A stretch of 64,000 nt of DNA from positions 17,366,001 through 17,430,000 of the forward strand of contig NC_071615.1 in NCBI RefSeq assembly GCF_014839835.1, written 5' to 3'. The position numbers were made by a program, and so were the translations under genes. The notes beneath the pieces were generated by a model. That model made no database searches and was not told the DNA's origin. It worked only from the letters and a program-made list of their open reading frames with translations. Shown here in pieces: positions 20,006-31,330 of the stretch; within the stretch, counting starts at the first letter, position 1, and each line of letters opens with the position of its first letter. Source of the stretch: Dryobates pubescens. Taxonomy: Eukaryota > Chordata > Aves > Piciformes > Picidae.

Positions 20006-20845
20006 CGCCGGGAGCGGGGGGCGGTGCCGGGAACGGGGGGCAGGGGCCGGTGCGGGCGGGGCGGTGCCGGGTGCGGGCGGGGCGGTACCGGGAGCTGGGG
20101 GGGCGGTGCCGGGAGCTGGGGGGCGGTGCCGCGAGCTGGGGGCGGTGCCGGGAGCGGGCGGGGCGGCGCCGGGAGCTGGGGGGCAGGGGCCGGTGCGGGC
20201 GGGGCGGTGCCGGGAGCGGGCGGTACGGTGCCGGGAGCGGGAGGGCGGTGCCGGGAGCTGGGGGGGCGGTGCCGGGAGCGGGCGGTACGGTGCCGGGAGC
20301 GGGAGGGCGGTGCCGGGAGCGGGCGGTGCGGTGCCGGGAGCTGGGGGGCGGCGCCGGGAGCGGGCGGTACGGTGCCGGGAGCTGGAGGGCGGCGCCGGGA
20401 GCGGGCGGTACGGTGCCGGGAGCGGGAGGGCGGTGCCGGGAGCTGGGGGGGCGGTGCCGGGAGCGGGCGGTACGGTGCCGGGAGCGGGAGGGCGGTGCCG
20501 GGAGCTGGAGGGCGGCGCCGGGAGCTGGGGGGCGGTGCCGGGAGCTGGGGGGCGGTGCCGGGAGCGGGCGGGGCGGCGCCGGGAGCGGGCGGGGCGGCGC
20601 CGGGAGCTGGGGGGCGGCGCCGGGAGCTGGGGGGCGGTGCCGGGAGCTGGGGGGGCGGTGCCGGGAGCGGGAGGGGCGGTGCCGGGAGCTGGGGGGGCGG
20701 TGCCGGGAGCTGGGGGGCGGCGCCGGGAGCGGGCGGTGCGGTGCCGGGAGCTGGAGGGCGGCGCCGGGAGCTGGGGGGCGGCGCCGGGAGCTGGGGGGCG
20801 GCGCCGGGAGCTGGGGGGCGGCGCCGGGAGCGGGCGGCGCTCTGG
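20006..20845. repeat. 20-22-bp GC-rich minisatellite upstream of NME3
   Basis: About 40 copies of GGTGCCGGGAGC followed by TGGGGGGC or GGGCGG variants. It lies between the end of a CR1 (about 19985) and the NME3 start. It is rich in CpG and G-runs, so it may form G-quadruplexes on the plus strand. Confidence 0.93.
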
Positions 20846-21340
20846 GACCTTTCAAGAGCGGCGCCGCCATGATCTGCCTGGTGCTGGGGCTCTTCGCCAG
20901 CCTCTTCCACAGCGGTGCGGGACCCCCCCCTGCATGTTATGCCCCGCTCCCCTCCCCTCCCCCGCCACCCCGTGGCCGCAGGGCCGGCGCCGGGTGCCGG
21001 TGTGCTGCGCGTCCCCGCGGCCGCGGGGCCGGGTCTCGCTCTCCCTGTGCCCCTGCAGCTGCAGGGTCGAGGCCGAGCCCCGCACACCCTCTGTCCCTGC
21101 GGCTTCGGGTCCTGGGGTCAGGTTCCTCCGTGTGCCCCCGGCTAAGGGCCCAGGACTCCGCTCCCGCCGTGCCCCCGGGGCTGAGGGCTCGGCACCCCCT
21201 GCGCCCCCGCGGCTGATGGCCCGAGGAGGAACCCCCACTACCCGTGGGACCCCGTGGCCAGGACACTCCTACCCCGCGGCTGAGGGGCCCCGGTCTGTCT
21301 CCCTCATCCGCGGCTCCCTCTGTCCTCTCCTCGCAGCCTA
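20845..21340 (+). promoter_or_regulatory. NME3: CpG island over NME3 exon 1
   Basis: CpG-rich sequence surrounds the first NME3 exon and extends into intron 1. The 5' side is directly continuous with the GC-rich minisatellite at 20006-20845, leaving little unique upstream promoter sequence. Confidence 0.6.
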
Positions 21341-24300
21341 CAGCGGCGCCAACGAACGAACCTTCGTGGCCATCAAACCGGACGGGGTCCAGCGGCACCT
21401 GGTCGGGGAGATCATCCGGCGCTTCGAGAGGAAGGGGCTGCAGCTGGTGGGGCTGAAGCTCCTGCAGGTGAACCATGGCGTGGGGGGTCCCGTGGGGCTG
21501 GGGAGCCCAGGCTGGAGCAAGTCCCCCGGGGTCCTACTGACCTTACCTCTGCCGGTGAATCCCGGGGCAGGGGAGGGGGTTTTGCCTGCTTTACAGCTTC
21601 CACAGCCCGCTGCTGTCACTTGGGCACCGAACCCCCCCGGGTGGGAGGGGAGTGTTGGCAGCCGGGTGCCTGCGGAGGGCTGGCTGTGCCGGGGGGAGGC
21701 TGCCTGCCCTTGGCTGTCCCTGGCACAGGGCTGTCGCAAGCCGGCAGGTCTCACTCGCAGCCCTTGGCACGGCTGGCAGTGAGCGTCCCCGCAGCAGCTC
21801 CACCCGCAGCCCCCAGCCTTTCCCGCACCTCTGGGGCGCTGGGATGTGCCGGGAGCAGCCTCAGCTGTGTGCTCTTTGTGCCCAGGCCTCAGAGGAGCTG
21901 CTGAAGCAGCACTACGTCGCCCTTCGGGACAGGCCCTTCTACAGCCGCCTGGTCAAGTACATGAGCTCCGGGCCCGTGGTGGCCATGGTGAGTTGTGGCA
22001 GCATCAGGCTCTGCCTTCAGAACGTGGCTATAGAATCAACCAGGTTGGAAAGGACCTCAGAGGTCATCAAGTCCAAGCTGTCACCCAGCACCATCTGATC
22101 AACTAAACCATGGCACCAAGTGCCACATCCAAGCCCCTCTGGAACACCTCCAGGGGTGGGGACTCCACCACCTCCCTGGGCAGCACATTCCAATTGCTAA
22201 CAACTCTCTCAGTGAAGAACTTTCTCCTCACCTCCAGCCTAAACCTCCCCTGGCACAGTTTGAGACTGTGTCCTCTTGTTCTGCTGCTGGCTGCCTGGGA
22301 GCAGAGCCCAACCCCCACCTGGCTAAAACCTCCCTTCAGGGAGAGAGCAAGAAGGTCTCCCCTGAGCCTCCTCTTCTGCAGGCTAAGCAACCCCAGCTCC
22401 CTCAGCCTCTCCTCCCAGGGCTGTGCCCCAGACCCCTCCCCAGCTTTGTTGCCCTTCTCTGGACACCTTCAAGTCTCTCAATGTCCTTCTTGAGCTGAGG
22501 AGCCCAGAGCTGGACACAGGACTCAAGCTGTGGCCTGAGCAGTGCTGAGCACAGGGCACAAGGACTTCCCTGCTCCTGCTGGCCACACTCTTCCTGCTGC
22601 AGGCCAGGATGCCCTTGGCCTTCTTGGCCCCCTGGGCACACTGCTGGCTCATGTTCAGGCAGCTGTCAATCAGCACCCCCAGGTCCCTCTCTGCCTGGCT
22701 GCTCTCAGCCACTCTGCCCCCAGCCTGTAGCTCTGCCTGGGGTTGCTGTGGCCAAAGTGAAGCCCCTGGCACTGGGACTTGTTGAATGCCATCCTGTTGG
22801 CCTCTGCCCATCTGCCCAGCCTGGCAAGGTTCCTCTGCAGAGCCCTTCTGCCCTCTAACTGACCAACATCTGCTCCCAGCTTGGTGTCAGCTGCACATTT
22901 GCTGATGCCTGACTCAATGCCCTCCTCCAGATCATCAATGAAGATATTGAACAGGCTGGGGCCCAGCACTGCTCCCTGGGGCACAGCACTGGTGCCTGGC
23001 TGCCAGCTGGCTGTGGCACCATTCACCACCACTCTCTGGGCTCAGCCTCCAGCCAGTTCCTCACCCAGCTCAGAGAGCTGCTGCCCAAGCCAGGGGCTGA
23101 CAGATGAGGAGCAGTTCCTGCGGCTCACAACTCCGATGGCTTCCGGCATCGACTTTTGAAGGCTGCTGAGGGAGGGACCCTTCCCTGTCTCCCAGCCAAG
23201 GCCATCAGGCTGGGAATGGGGAGAAGAGGGGATGATCTCCTGGGATTGTGGTGGGAGCTGATCCTTGCTTTGCTGCCCTGTAGGTCTGGCAGGGGCTGGA
23301 TGTGGTCAAGACGGTTCGCACCATGATCGGCGAGACCGACCCGGCGGCGTCCCGGCCTGGCACCATCCGGGGAGACTTCTGCCTGGAAGTCAGCAAGTGA
23401 GACCCTTGCCTTTCTGTTCCCTTGCTTGTCCAGGGACTCCTGTGCCAGGCCTGCCTGGGCCACACCAGTCTGCATCCCCAGAGCAGAGCTGCCCCTCTGG
23501 CAGCAGGCAGAGCAGCCCTGGCAGGATGAGCTGCCCTCTGCCCCCTGGGGTTGGTTTTGCCAGGGGGAAGAACCTGGGTTTGTCTTTCCTGCCCTCTGAA
23601 GCTTTCTCTTGAGAGCAGCTGGGGTTTGCTTGCCCTTGCCCCTGGAGAGCCAGGACTGGCAGGTGGTGAAGAGGGAGGGAGAAGCCCTCTCAGTGCTTCC
23701 CTGGTGGAGCAGGGCACCTGGAGAGCTGCTCCAGCTCCATCGGGCAGCTGAGTCTGTGATGGAAGCCAGCTGGGAGCTCTGCAAGGGCTGGGGCTCTTCA
23801 CTGGTGAAGAAGCCAACCTTGGGTGGACCCTTGCTGAACCCCTCCTGTTCTGTGGTGTCTGATGCCAAACCTGCTCTAAAGGACCTTCCCTGGCTGGAGA
23901 AAGCTGGAGGCAAAACTCCTGACATGAACCCAAAGCACATCACAGATCCACAGCCACTTGCAGCTCCTCTTCCAGCATCAGAAGAGGAAGGAGGGGAACT
24001 GGCAGCCCCTGAGCCAGGCTGGGGGTGCCCAGGAGCAGCTGGGAGGGCTCTGTGATAGGATGGAGCTGGCTCCATTGATTCAAGTGGGGCTGGAGCAGGT
24101 GCAGAGAAGGGCAGTGGAGCTGGTGAAGGCTCTGGAGAGCAGGGCTGGTGAGGAGCAGCTGAGGAGTGTTTGTGTAGCCTGGAGGAAAGGAGGCTGAAGG
24201 GAGACCTCCTGCCTCACTGCAGCTCCTGGAAGCCAGGAGGGGGTTGGTCTCCTGTCACTTGTCCCCTGGGAGAAGAGGAAGTGGCCTCAAGTTGCACCAG

Positions 24301-25178
24301 GGGGGGTTTAGGTTGGACATGAGGAACAACTTCTTCCCTGAGAGGGTTGCTAGAGCCTGGCCCAGAATAGTGGTGGAGTGCCCATCCCTGGAGGGGTTTC
24401 AAACCTGTGCAGCTGAAGGATGTGGATCCATGGTGCCCTGGCACTGCTGGGGTGATCACAGAATCATGGACTGGGTTGGGAGGGACCTCAGAGCTCATCT
24501 ACTCCAAGCCCCTGCCCTGGGCAGGGACACCTCCCACCAGCACAGCTTGCTCAGGGCCTCATCCAGCCTGGCCTTCAACCCCTCCAGGCAGGAGGCAGCC
24601 ACAGCCTCCCTGGGCAGCCTGTGCCAGAGTCTCCCCAGCCTCACTGCCAAGAATTCCTTCCTCCTCTCCACTCAGTCTCCTCTCTCCCAGCTCAAAGCCA
24701 TTGGCCCTGGGCCTCGCACTCCCAGCCCTTGTCCCAAGTCCCTCCCCAGCTCTCCTGGAGCCCTTCAGGTCCTGGGAGGCTGCTCTGAGGTCTGCCTGCA
24801 GCCTTCTCCTCTCCAGGCTGCACAGCCCCAGCTCTCCCAGCCTGGCCCCACAGGGGAGGTTCTGCAGCCTCTGAGCATCTCTGTGGCCTCCTCTGGATGT
24901 GCTCAAGTTGGGCTCCAAGCTCTCCAAAGCCTTTTCCAATCCAACCAACTGCAGACTTCTGTAACTCAGTTGGCTGAGGTGAGCTCTCCAAGCTGCAGCT
25001 GCCCTCTGCCTCCTCTCCCTGCTGGCTGCCAGCTGATCCTCTTCCCCCCTGCCCCTGCAGGAACCTCATCCACGGCAGCGACTCGGTGGAGAGTGCCCAG
25101 CAGGAGATCTCTCTCTGGTTCCACCCGGAGGAGCTGACCTGCTGGCAGGACACAGCTGAGCACTGGATCTATGCCTGA
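20869..25178 (+). CDS. NME3: NME3, nucleoside diphosphate kinase 3, complete (5 exons)
   Basis: Exons 20869-20914, 21337-21467, 21886-21987, 23284-23396, 25061-25178 (TGA 25176-25178); 510 nt, 169 aa, the same length as human NME3. The hydrophobic N-terminus [15 protein letters not shown] is the membrane-targeting segment that separates NME3 from cytosolic NME1/2. NDP-kinase motifs follow: KPDGVQR (29-35), the [15 protein letters not shown] block, GTIRGDFC and the catalytic NLIHGSDS, whose histidine is residue 135. Family knowledge: a hexameric enzyme that moves the gamma-phosphate from NTP to NDP through phospho-histidine; NME3 sits on the mitochondrial outer membrane and supports fusion. 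The start has G at -3 and lies within a CpG island directly after a GC-rich minisatellite. CR1 copies fill intron 3 and most of intron 4. I saw no clear AATAAA downstream. Confidence 0.95.
22030..23105 (-). mobile_element. long CR1 LINE copy, NME3 intron 3
   Basis: Minus frames read [20 protein letters not shown] and later RT C-terminal blocks. Close to 33290-34405. Confidence 0.9.
24045..24455 (+). mobile_element. CR1 LINE 3' fragment, NME3 intron 4
   Basis: ORF2 end; its 3' end directly faces the 3' end of the minus copy at 24456-24960. Confidence 0.75.
24456..24960 (-). mobile_element. CR1 LINE 3' fragment, NME3 intron 4
   Basis: Starts TCACAGAATCATGGACTGGG, a typical reverse CR1 end; its right edge is about 100 nt before exon 25061. 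Confidence 0.85.
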
Positions 25179-25509
25179 GGAGCAGCCTGCAGGGAGCTCC
25201 CTTCCCACCTGGACACTGAGGACTTCCTATCCACTCCATCCTGGCTGCCTGGGCTGGCTCCTGCTGCGGGGGGCAGCTCCGTGTGGCTCCTGCTCTGCCT
25301 GTGGGAGCTGCTGTGTGTGGCAGCCCTGCAGCTCAGCTCCCTGCAATAGCAGCTGCTTCCCCCTGCTCTGCTACCTGCTCCCTGTTGTCACTCTCTGCTG
25401 CAGCACCTGAAACCCCAGGTGGCTCAGGGGGCTTTATGGGAGACCTGGGCTCTGTGCCTGTTCCTGTGTCTGCTCAGCCCTGCCTGGGACAGCAGAAGAT
25501 GAGCTCCTT

Positions 25510-26062
25510 GCTGCTGGGAGATGCTCTGCTCGCTGCATGGAGGTCTGGGGGCATCCTGCCCCTCTGCTCTGCTCTGCCCCCACCTGCAGCATTGCCTCCA
25601 GCTCTGGGGCCCCCAGCACAGGAAGGACCTGGAGCTGCTGGAGAGGAGCCAGAGGAGGCCATGAAGATAATCAGAGGCTGCAGAACCTCTGCTGTGGGCA
25701 CAAGCTGAGAGGGTGGGGGCTGTTGAACTTGGAGAAGGCTGCAGGCAGACCTCAGAGCAGCCTCCCAGGACCTGAAGGGCTCCAGGAGAGCTGGGGAGGG
25801 ACTTGGGACAAGGGCTGGGAGTGCCAGGCCCAGGGCCAATGGCTTTGAGCTGGGAGAGAGGAGACTGGAGTGGAAAGGAGGAAGAAATCCTTGGCAGTGA
25901 GGCTGGGGAGACTCTGGCACAGGCTGCCCAGGGAGGCTGTGGCTGCCTCCTGCCTGGAGGTGTTGAGGGCCAGGCTGGATGAGGCCTTGAGCAGCCTGTG
26001 CTGGTGGGAGGGGTCCCTGCCTGTGGCAGGGCCTTGGAGCTGGAGGAGCCAATGTCCCTCCT
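25510..26062 (+). mobile_element. CR1 LINE 3' fragment downstream of NME3
   Basis: ORF2 C-terminal remnant [18 protein letters not shown] and 3' UTR. Confidence 0.85.
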
Positions 26063-27384
26063 GACCCATCCTATGACTTTGTGGTGGATAAAATCTCTCT
26101 GTGTCTCTGGAAGGTCTTCACCAAATGTTTTAAAAGAACCACGCTGCTGTGGGACCAAAGGAAAAGGTCCCCCTGGGGTAAGAGTTCCTTCTGAGGACTG
26201 AAGGAAAGGACCACCTGCTCTGCCTCTTGCTGGGAGCTCTGCCTGCCAGGGCTGCCACAGGCTCACCAGCTCCAGATGCAGGAGGCCATGGGAGGAAGGT
26301 TCAGCAGCTGCTGTGAAATGCAGAGGTTGTGGCTGCTGGGAGCAGGGAAGCAGCTTCTCCAGCTCTGCTCTGGTTCTCTGCAGGGCTCCAGTGGTGGCTG
26401 CATGGCTCTGGGCCAGACCTAGCAGAGTCCACCTCGTGCTGTCCTGCCATGGTGAGGAGCCCATGGGTGGGGAGCAGCAGTCCTGGGCCAAGCACAGCAG
26501 CAGAAGGGGGAGCTGGGAAGGGTTTCTATCTCTGGGGCTCAAGAAGGACTTGGGAGGGCTCTTTAGTCCTCTCTGGTGCACAGTGCAGGCTGGGCAGCCC
26601 TGGCACAGCTCTGGGAGACCCTGAGCTGTTTCTTGGCTGCTGGTGGAGCTGCTCTCCTGGGGGTGTTTCTGGGACCCCCCTTTGATGCCACCTTGAACCT
26701 GCTGTGAGCTTGCCTGGGGACATCAGACTCCTGCAGGCCATGTGGTGCCTGAGCTCCTTGGGCAGCCTTGCCAGGGCAGGGATGCCATGGAACAGGGGCA
26801 CCCTTTGACCTGGGGAACAAGGTGTACCAGGGCAGGGAGAGCAAAATGCTCAGCCTTTCCTGACTCCTCTCTCTCTCTGGATCCCCAGTGACAGCTGCTG
26901 GGCAACAACTGCAGCTCTCTGGGGACACAGGAAACTTGCCCTTGCTCCCTGCTGCAGGCAGGCCCTGAGTGTGGTGTGGCTGAGCAAGGACCTACCCCCA
27001 GTGACACAGCAATGGGTGCTGGGGATGGAGGGAGACCTTTGGTGCCTGAGGCTTCCCTCAGCTGCCCAGGCTGCTCCTGCCTCCAGGCACTTCTCCAGGT
27101 GGCTGTTCACAGCCCCAGGGAGATGAGAGGTACCCTCTGTTCCCAGAACTCCTCCATTTGCTGGGGTTGTGAATACACTCTGGAGTGCCACCATCTCTCC
27201 TGCTGCTTGTTTTCCCCAGGCACTGCCTGGGTGGCTTTGGGTATGCTGAGGTGGATGCAGTCTTCACCTGTCCCTGCCTGCCACCACTGTCTCCCACAGC
27301 ATCCTCCTGCAGCAGCTGGCTGCTCAGGGCCTGGGGGGGTGGATGGTTGCCTGGATAAAAAAACTGGCTGAAGGTTGAGTCCAA
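26063..27384. other. intergenic, NME3 to UBN1, no feature recognised
   Basis: Moderately GC-rich sequence without clear repeats, CpG island or exon. Confidence 0.5.
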
Positions 27385-28380
27385 AGAGGGGTGGGGAAGA
27401 GAGTTAACTCCAGCTGGTGTCCATGCACCAGTGGTGATCTCCATGGCTCAGTGCTGGGCCAGTTCTCTTCAGTGTCTTTATCAGTGATCTGGGTGAGGGA
27501 ATTGAAGCACCATCAGTGATCCCATTGGGTGGCAGAGTTGATCTGCTGCAGGGCAGGAGGCTGTGCAGAGGGCCCTGGCCAGGCTGCAGCCATGGCTGAG
27601 GCCAAGGGGATGAGGTTCAACCAGGCCAAGGGCTGGGTCCTGCCCTTGGGGCACAACCACCCCAGGAAGGCTCCAGGCTGGGGGCAGAGGGGCTGCAAAG
27701 TGCCCAGCAGAGAAGGCCCTGGGGGTGCTGGGTGCCAGCAGCTGGAGAGGAGCCAGAGGGTGCCCAGGGGGGCAAGAAGGGCAGCAGCAGCCTGGGCTGG
27801 AGCAGCACTGGGGTGGCAGCAGGAGCAGGGCAGGGATGGTGCCTCTGGGCTGGGCACTGGGGAGGCCACAGCTTGAGTGCTGGGTTCAGCTCTGGGCTCC
27901 TCACTGCCAGAAGGACCTTGAGGAGCTGGAGCAGGGCCAGAGAAGGGCAAGAGAGCTGGGGAAGGGTCTGGGGAAGAGGGCTGGGAAGGAGCAGCTGAGG
28001 GAGCTTGAGGGGGTTGAGGCTGGAGAAGAGGAGGCTGAGGGAGACCTCCTTGCTCTCTGCAGCTCCCTGAGAGGAGGCTGCAGCCAGCTGGGGCTTGGGC
28101 TCTGCTCCCTAGGCTCAGGGGCTAGCAGGAGAGGCAAAGGCCTGAAACTGTGCCAGGGGAGGGTTAGGTTGGAGAGGAAGCAAAATGTCTTTGCTTCAAG
28201 AGAGGTCAGGGCCTGGCAGAGGCTGCCCAGGGAGGTGGTGGAGTCCCCATGCCTGGAGGGGTTCCAGAAAGAACTGTGTGGCCATGGCACTTGGGGCCAG
28301 GGTTCGGGGGCCATGGTGGTGCTGGACTGGATGCTCTGGGAGGCCTTTTCCAGCCCAAACCATTCTCTGTCAGTGCCACT
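27385..28380 (+). mobile_element. CR1 LINE copy with RT C-terminus
   Basis: Begins in the RT C-terminal region (GTGTCTTTATCAGTGATCTG) and runs to the 3' UTR. Confidence 0.85.
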
Positions 28381-28394
28381 CTGATGCTGCTGTG

Positions 28395-28600
28395 CTGCTC
28401 CCAAGGAACAGGGGACAGGACAAGGGACAATGGCCTGAAACGGTGCCAGGGGAGGTTCGGGTTGGCCGTTAAGAGACCTCCCCACTGAAGGCCTTCTGAG
28501 GCCCAGGCTGCCCGGGCGGGTGGCTGGATGCCCCTGCCGGGAGGTGTTTCCCGGAGGCAGAGCTGCGGTGCTGGGGGTCCCGGCGCGGCCCCGGCCTGGG
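28395..28600 (+). mobile_element. CR1 LINE 3' fragment grading into a CpG island
   Basis: CR1 end with raised CpG content (CCCGGGCGGGTGG), adjoining the island at 28.5-28.9 kb. Confidence 0.6.
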
Positions 28601-28930
28601 CTCAGCCCTGGCCTGGGCTCAGCCCCGGCTCCTCCTTCCCCTCCCCTCTTCTCCCCTCCCACCTCCGCGCGCGGCCGCCGCACGCGCTCAGCGGGGATTG
28701 GCTGCCAGGGTCACGTGGTGCCGCCCGGCGCGCTCGCGCCTGTGACGCTGCCGACTTGCGCGCGAGCGCAGCGCCCCCTGCAGGCCGGCGGCGATGAGTG
28801 CAGCGCACCCCCGGCCCCCTTCTCCTCCTCGCCGCTCCACTCCCCCACGGCTGCCAGGGCCCCGAGAGGCAGCCCCGTGGCGCGGGGTGCATCCCCCCCC
28901 GGCCGGCCCCATTGCCCACTCCAGGGCTTG
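28500..28930. promoter_or_regulatory. CpG island between NME3 and UBN1, resembling the UBN1 promoter
   Basis: Dense CpGs with an inverted CCAAT box (ATTGG 28697), a CACGTG E-box (28712) and a CTCF-like core near 28767-28784. A 25-nt stretch at 28758-28782 matches 30488-30512 in the UBN1 promoter at 24 positions. The segment after it resembles the UBN1 exon-1 donor region, but with ATGAGT where the donor has GTGAGT. No coding exon is recognisable; the open frame from 28794 has no familiar motif. Confidence 0.55.
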
Positions 28931-29599
28931 CTGGTCGAACGGTATTTCAGGGGGGGTTGTCCTACACCGGAGCATGGCGAGGATGTGCCCCTGCCCGGCC
29001 TGGGGCAGGGACAGGGCTGGCCAGGCCTCGCTGCACCAGGACAGCTGCTGGCCCGAGCGCAGCCCTGGCACGGGGCCACCTCCCACGTTAAAGCAGCACA
29101 GTCAAGTCCTGGTGTCTGGTGTTAGTCACTCTACAGACCTAGCCCCCACTGCCTCCAAGCAGAGTTATCTGAGTTAACCTCCTAGCAATAAGTAATTGGA
29201 CAGGGTGGTACCAGAGCATGCTCAGCTTGAGGTGGGTGCCTCCTGAGAGGGACCCCAAAAGGGAGAATTCCCCCCAGGCTTTGGTCCAATGGTGGTTCTG
29301 AGATCCTCCATCTTCCAACTCCTCGCTAAGTTCCCTCAGCACCTCCACTCGATGCATGATGGACTTCTCTCACCCTGTGCAGGAGGATGCTGTTAAACCA
29401 ACAGTAAAAGTGTTGCTAAAATCCTCCCTTTGGTCAGCTTGAGGGGTGAGCTGGTCATTAGAAGGAATTATGTTGGTTAAGCAGGACCTGCACTCCTTGA
29501 AGGCTATGACCAGTGACTGAGTCGTCTCTCAAGTGCTTTTCAGTAGCTCCCAGGATTTTAGCAGGCAATGAGGTGAGAATGTCAAGCCTTTAATTACCA

Positions 29600-29745
29600 G
29601 GTTCTTATTTCCTTATTCTTCTTCAGAACTGGGGTAGTTTGCAGTTGATGGAGACCTCTCCAGACTCTCATGTCCCATGCTGACACTTGACAAACTCTTC
29701 CAGTGCCTTGGGATGGATCCTGTCATGACTCACAGCTCCACATGC
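29600..29745 (-). mobile_element. old CR1 RT fragment
   Basis: The reverse complement resembles the CR1 RT block GPDGIHPRVLREL (decayed to HDRIHPKALEEF), with the GATGGATCCTGTCATG diagnostic stretch. Confidence 0.6.
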
Positions 29746-29859
29746 CTCCAGCTCCAACAGATGAATCCAAGCAAGTTGAGGGGCAGCTGGGAGCTCCCAG
29801 AGTCATCCAGTGCAGGGCTCAGCGCTTAGAGCCTCAAACTTCCACTGCTTTCATAGCCT

Positions 29860-29965
29860 AGTTCGAGCTGAAAGCAGCCGTTAAAGGTCACGTAGTCCAT
29901 CCCCAGCAGGGACATCTGCAACCGCAGCAGGTTGCTCAGAGCCCAAACCAACCTGACCCTGAACT
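29860..29965 (-). mobile_element. old CR1 3' end fragment
   Basis: Contains TAGTCCATCCCCAGCAGGGA and CAGGTTGCTCAGAGCCC, the reverse CR1 end. Confidence 0.6.
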
Positions 29966-30039
29966 TGTTCCCCTCTTCTGTTGCCCCTTATTGTTAGCGA
30001 CGCTCCTGCAGTTAATTCCCCGATACAAATCTGAGCTTT

Positions 30040-31330
30040 TTGATAAGCGCTCCCGGGCCCAGCCGGGGCAGGAGGAGCGCTGCTTCCCGCGGCCGGGGAC
30101 GTTCACGTCGTTAATGTCTCCCAGGCTCCAAGGAACGCTGCTCTATAAACGCCGCGGCCGCAGGCAGCCGCTCTTGACAGCCCCGACAAGCCGCTGGCTG
30201 CTGCCTCTCAGCCTCCGGTGCCTGCCCGCGGCCCTCACACCTCCCCAGGCTCTTCCCAGGAGCCCTGCAAGGCTGCGCGGGCCCGCGGCCGTCCCTTGGC
30301 GCCAGCCGGCCCCTCGGGGCCCTCGCACGCCGCCATCTTGCCCCGCCGCGGGGGCTGCCGGGACGTGCCGGCGGCGGCGGGGATAGGTCGGCCCTCGTCA
30401 CGTGCTCCGGGTCGGCCGTCAGGGCGCCGCTCCCCCGGGGCGTGACCGCGGCGGCGGCGCTGATTGGGCGCGGGGCGCGCGGCTCCGGCGCGCGAGGGCA
30501 GCGCCCCCTGCACGTGACGCGGGAGCGGGGCCCGGAGTCGGGCCGGGACTCAGCCGGCGGCGGCCGCCGCGTCCCGCAGCGCCGGCGGCAGCGGTGAGTG
30601 CGGCCCCCCCGCCCCGGCGCCGGCCTCTGCCCGCCGCTCCGCCACCGTCCCTGCCCGGCCACCGCCGCTCCGCGCTCCCCTCGCGGCCCTGGGGCCGGCC
30701 CGGTTCCCCTCAGCCCCGCGGCCCGCTCCCCTCGGCGCGCCCGGCCTCTATCTCTCCGCGGCCCCCGTTTCCCTCTCCGCCCCGCGGCTCCGCTTCCCCA
30801 CAGCCCCGCGGCCGAAGCTCCCTCCAAAGCTCGGCCGAGCCCGTGGGTTTCCCTCGGCGCCCCGCGGGGGCCGGCAGCCGGGTCGTTTTGCCCGGGACAG
30901 GGGTGTCCGGGCCTCGGTGCAGCGGCGGAGCCGCCGGGAGGAGCGGAACCCTGTCCCGGGGCTGCTGGCCGCGTCCTGGCGAGTCTGGTGGGGCCGTTTG
31001 CTTTCTGCGGCAGCTGTGTCTCCTGTGGCCGTGCAGCCTGCGGTACAAAGACAGAGCCCTGGGGGTGGAGAGCAGTGACAGCGCGGGGGGCTGCCGGCGT
31101 TGGAGGGGCTGCCGGTTCCAGGCCTGACTTCCTGCCGTCCTTCTTTCTTTCTTTCTTTCTCTCTGGTGGTTGCAGCAGGCGCTGGCAGCGCAGACCTGTG
31201 TCGTTTCCCAGCAGAGCCCCGGGCTCCAAACGCCTCATTGCCCTGCCGAGGGCCTCGGCTCTCCTTTAGCCCGCGGGTGAAGTCCGTGGCTGCGCACCCG
31301 GGGCCCAGCCGGGCCGATGCAATGGGAACC
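30040..31330 (+). promoter_or_regulatory. UBN1: UBN1 CpG-island promoter
   Basis: CpG-rich from about 30040. It contains CACGTG E-boxes at 30399 and 30511, an inverted CCAAT box at 30463 and a CTCF-like core near 30497-30514, just before the non-coding exon 1. Confidence 0.7.
30540..30593 (+). other. UBN1: UBN1 non-coding exon 1 (3' boundary at donor 30594)
   Basis: A GC-rich leader ends at a consensus donor (GTGAGT at 30594-30599). The next plausible acceptor is after the pyrimidine tract at 31137-31164 (TGCAG ending 31175 or the CAG at 31178), leading to the UBN1 ATG at 31365. The 5' limit is a guess within the CpG island. Confidence 0.6.

Larger units (their letters stand above)
28931..30039. 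other. intergenic AT-richer block before the UBN1 promoter
   Basis: The least GC-rich stretch of the window. Apart from two old CR1 fragments no gene, promoter or repeat is recognisable; it may hold enhancers, but nothing in the sequence proves it. Confidence 0.5.

Noticed and set aside
19939-21782. Open frames up to 572 codons rich in Gly/Arg/Pro
   Set aside because: Artefact of the GC-rich tandem array upstream of NME3; low-complexity and read in several frames.
28794-29177. 127-codon frame in the 28.7-kb CpG island
   Set aside because: No recognisable domain, GC-driven Pro/Arg composition and no clear splice partner; the island resembles a promoter copy instead.
29100-29860. Possible LTR or other element in the AT-richer block
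   Set aside because: No terminal repeats or known motif; only short CR1 fragments are convincing.
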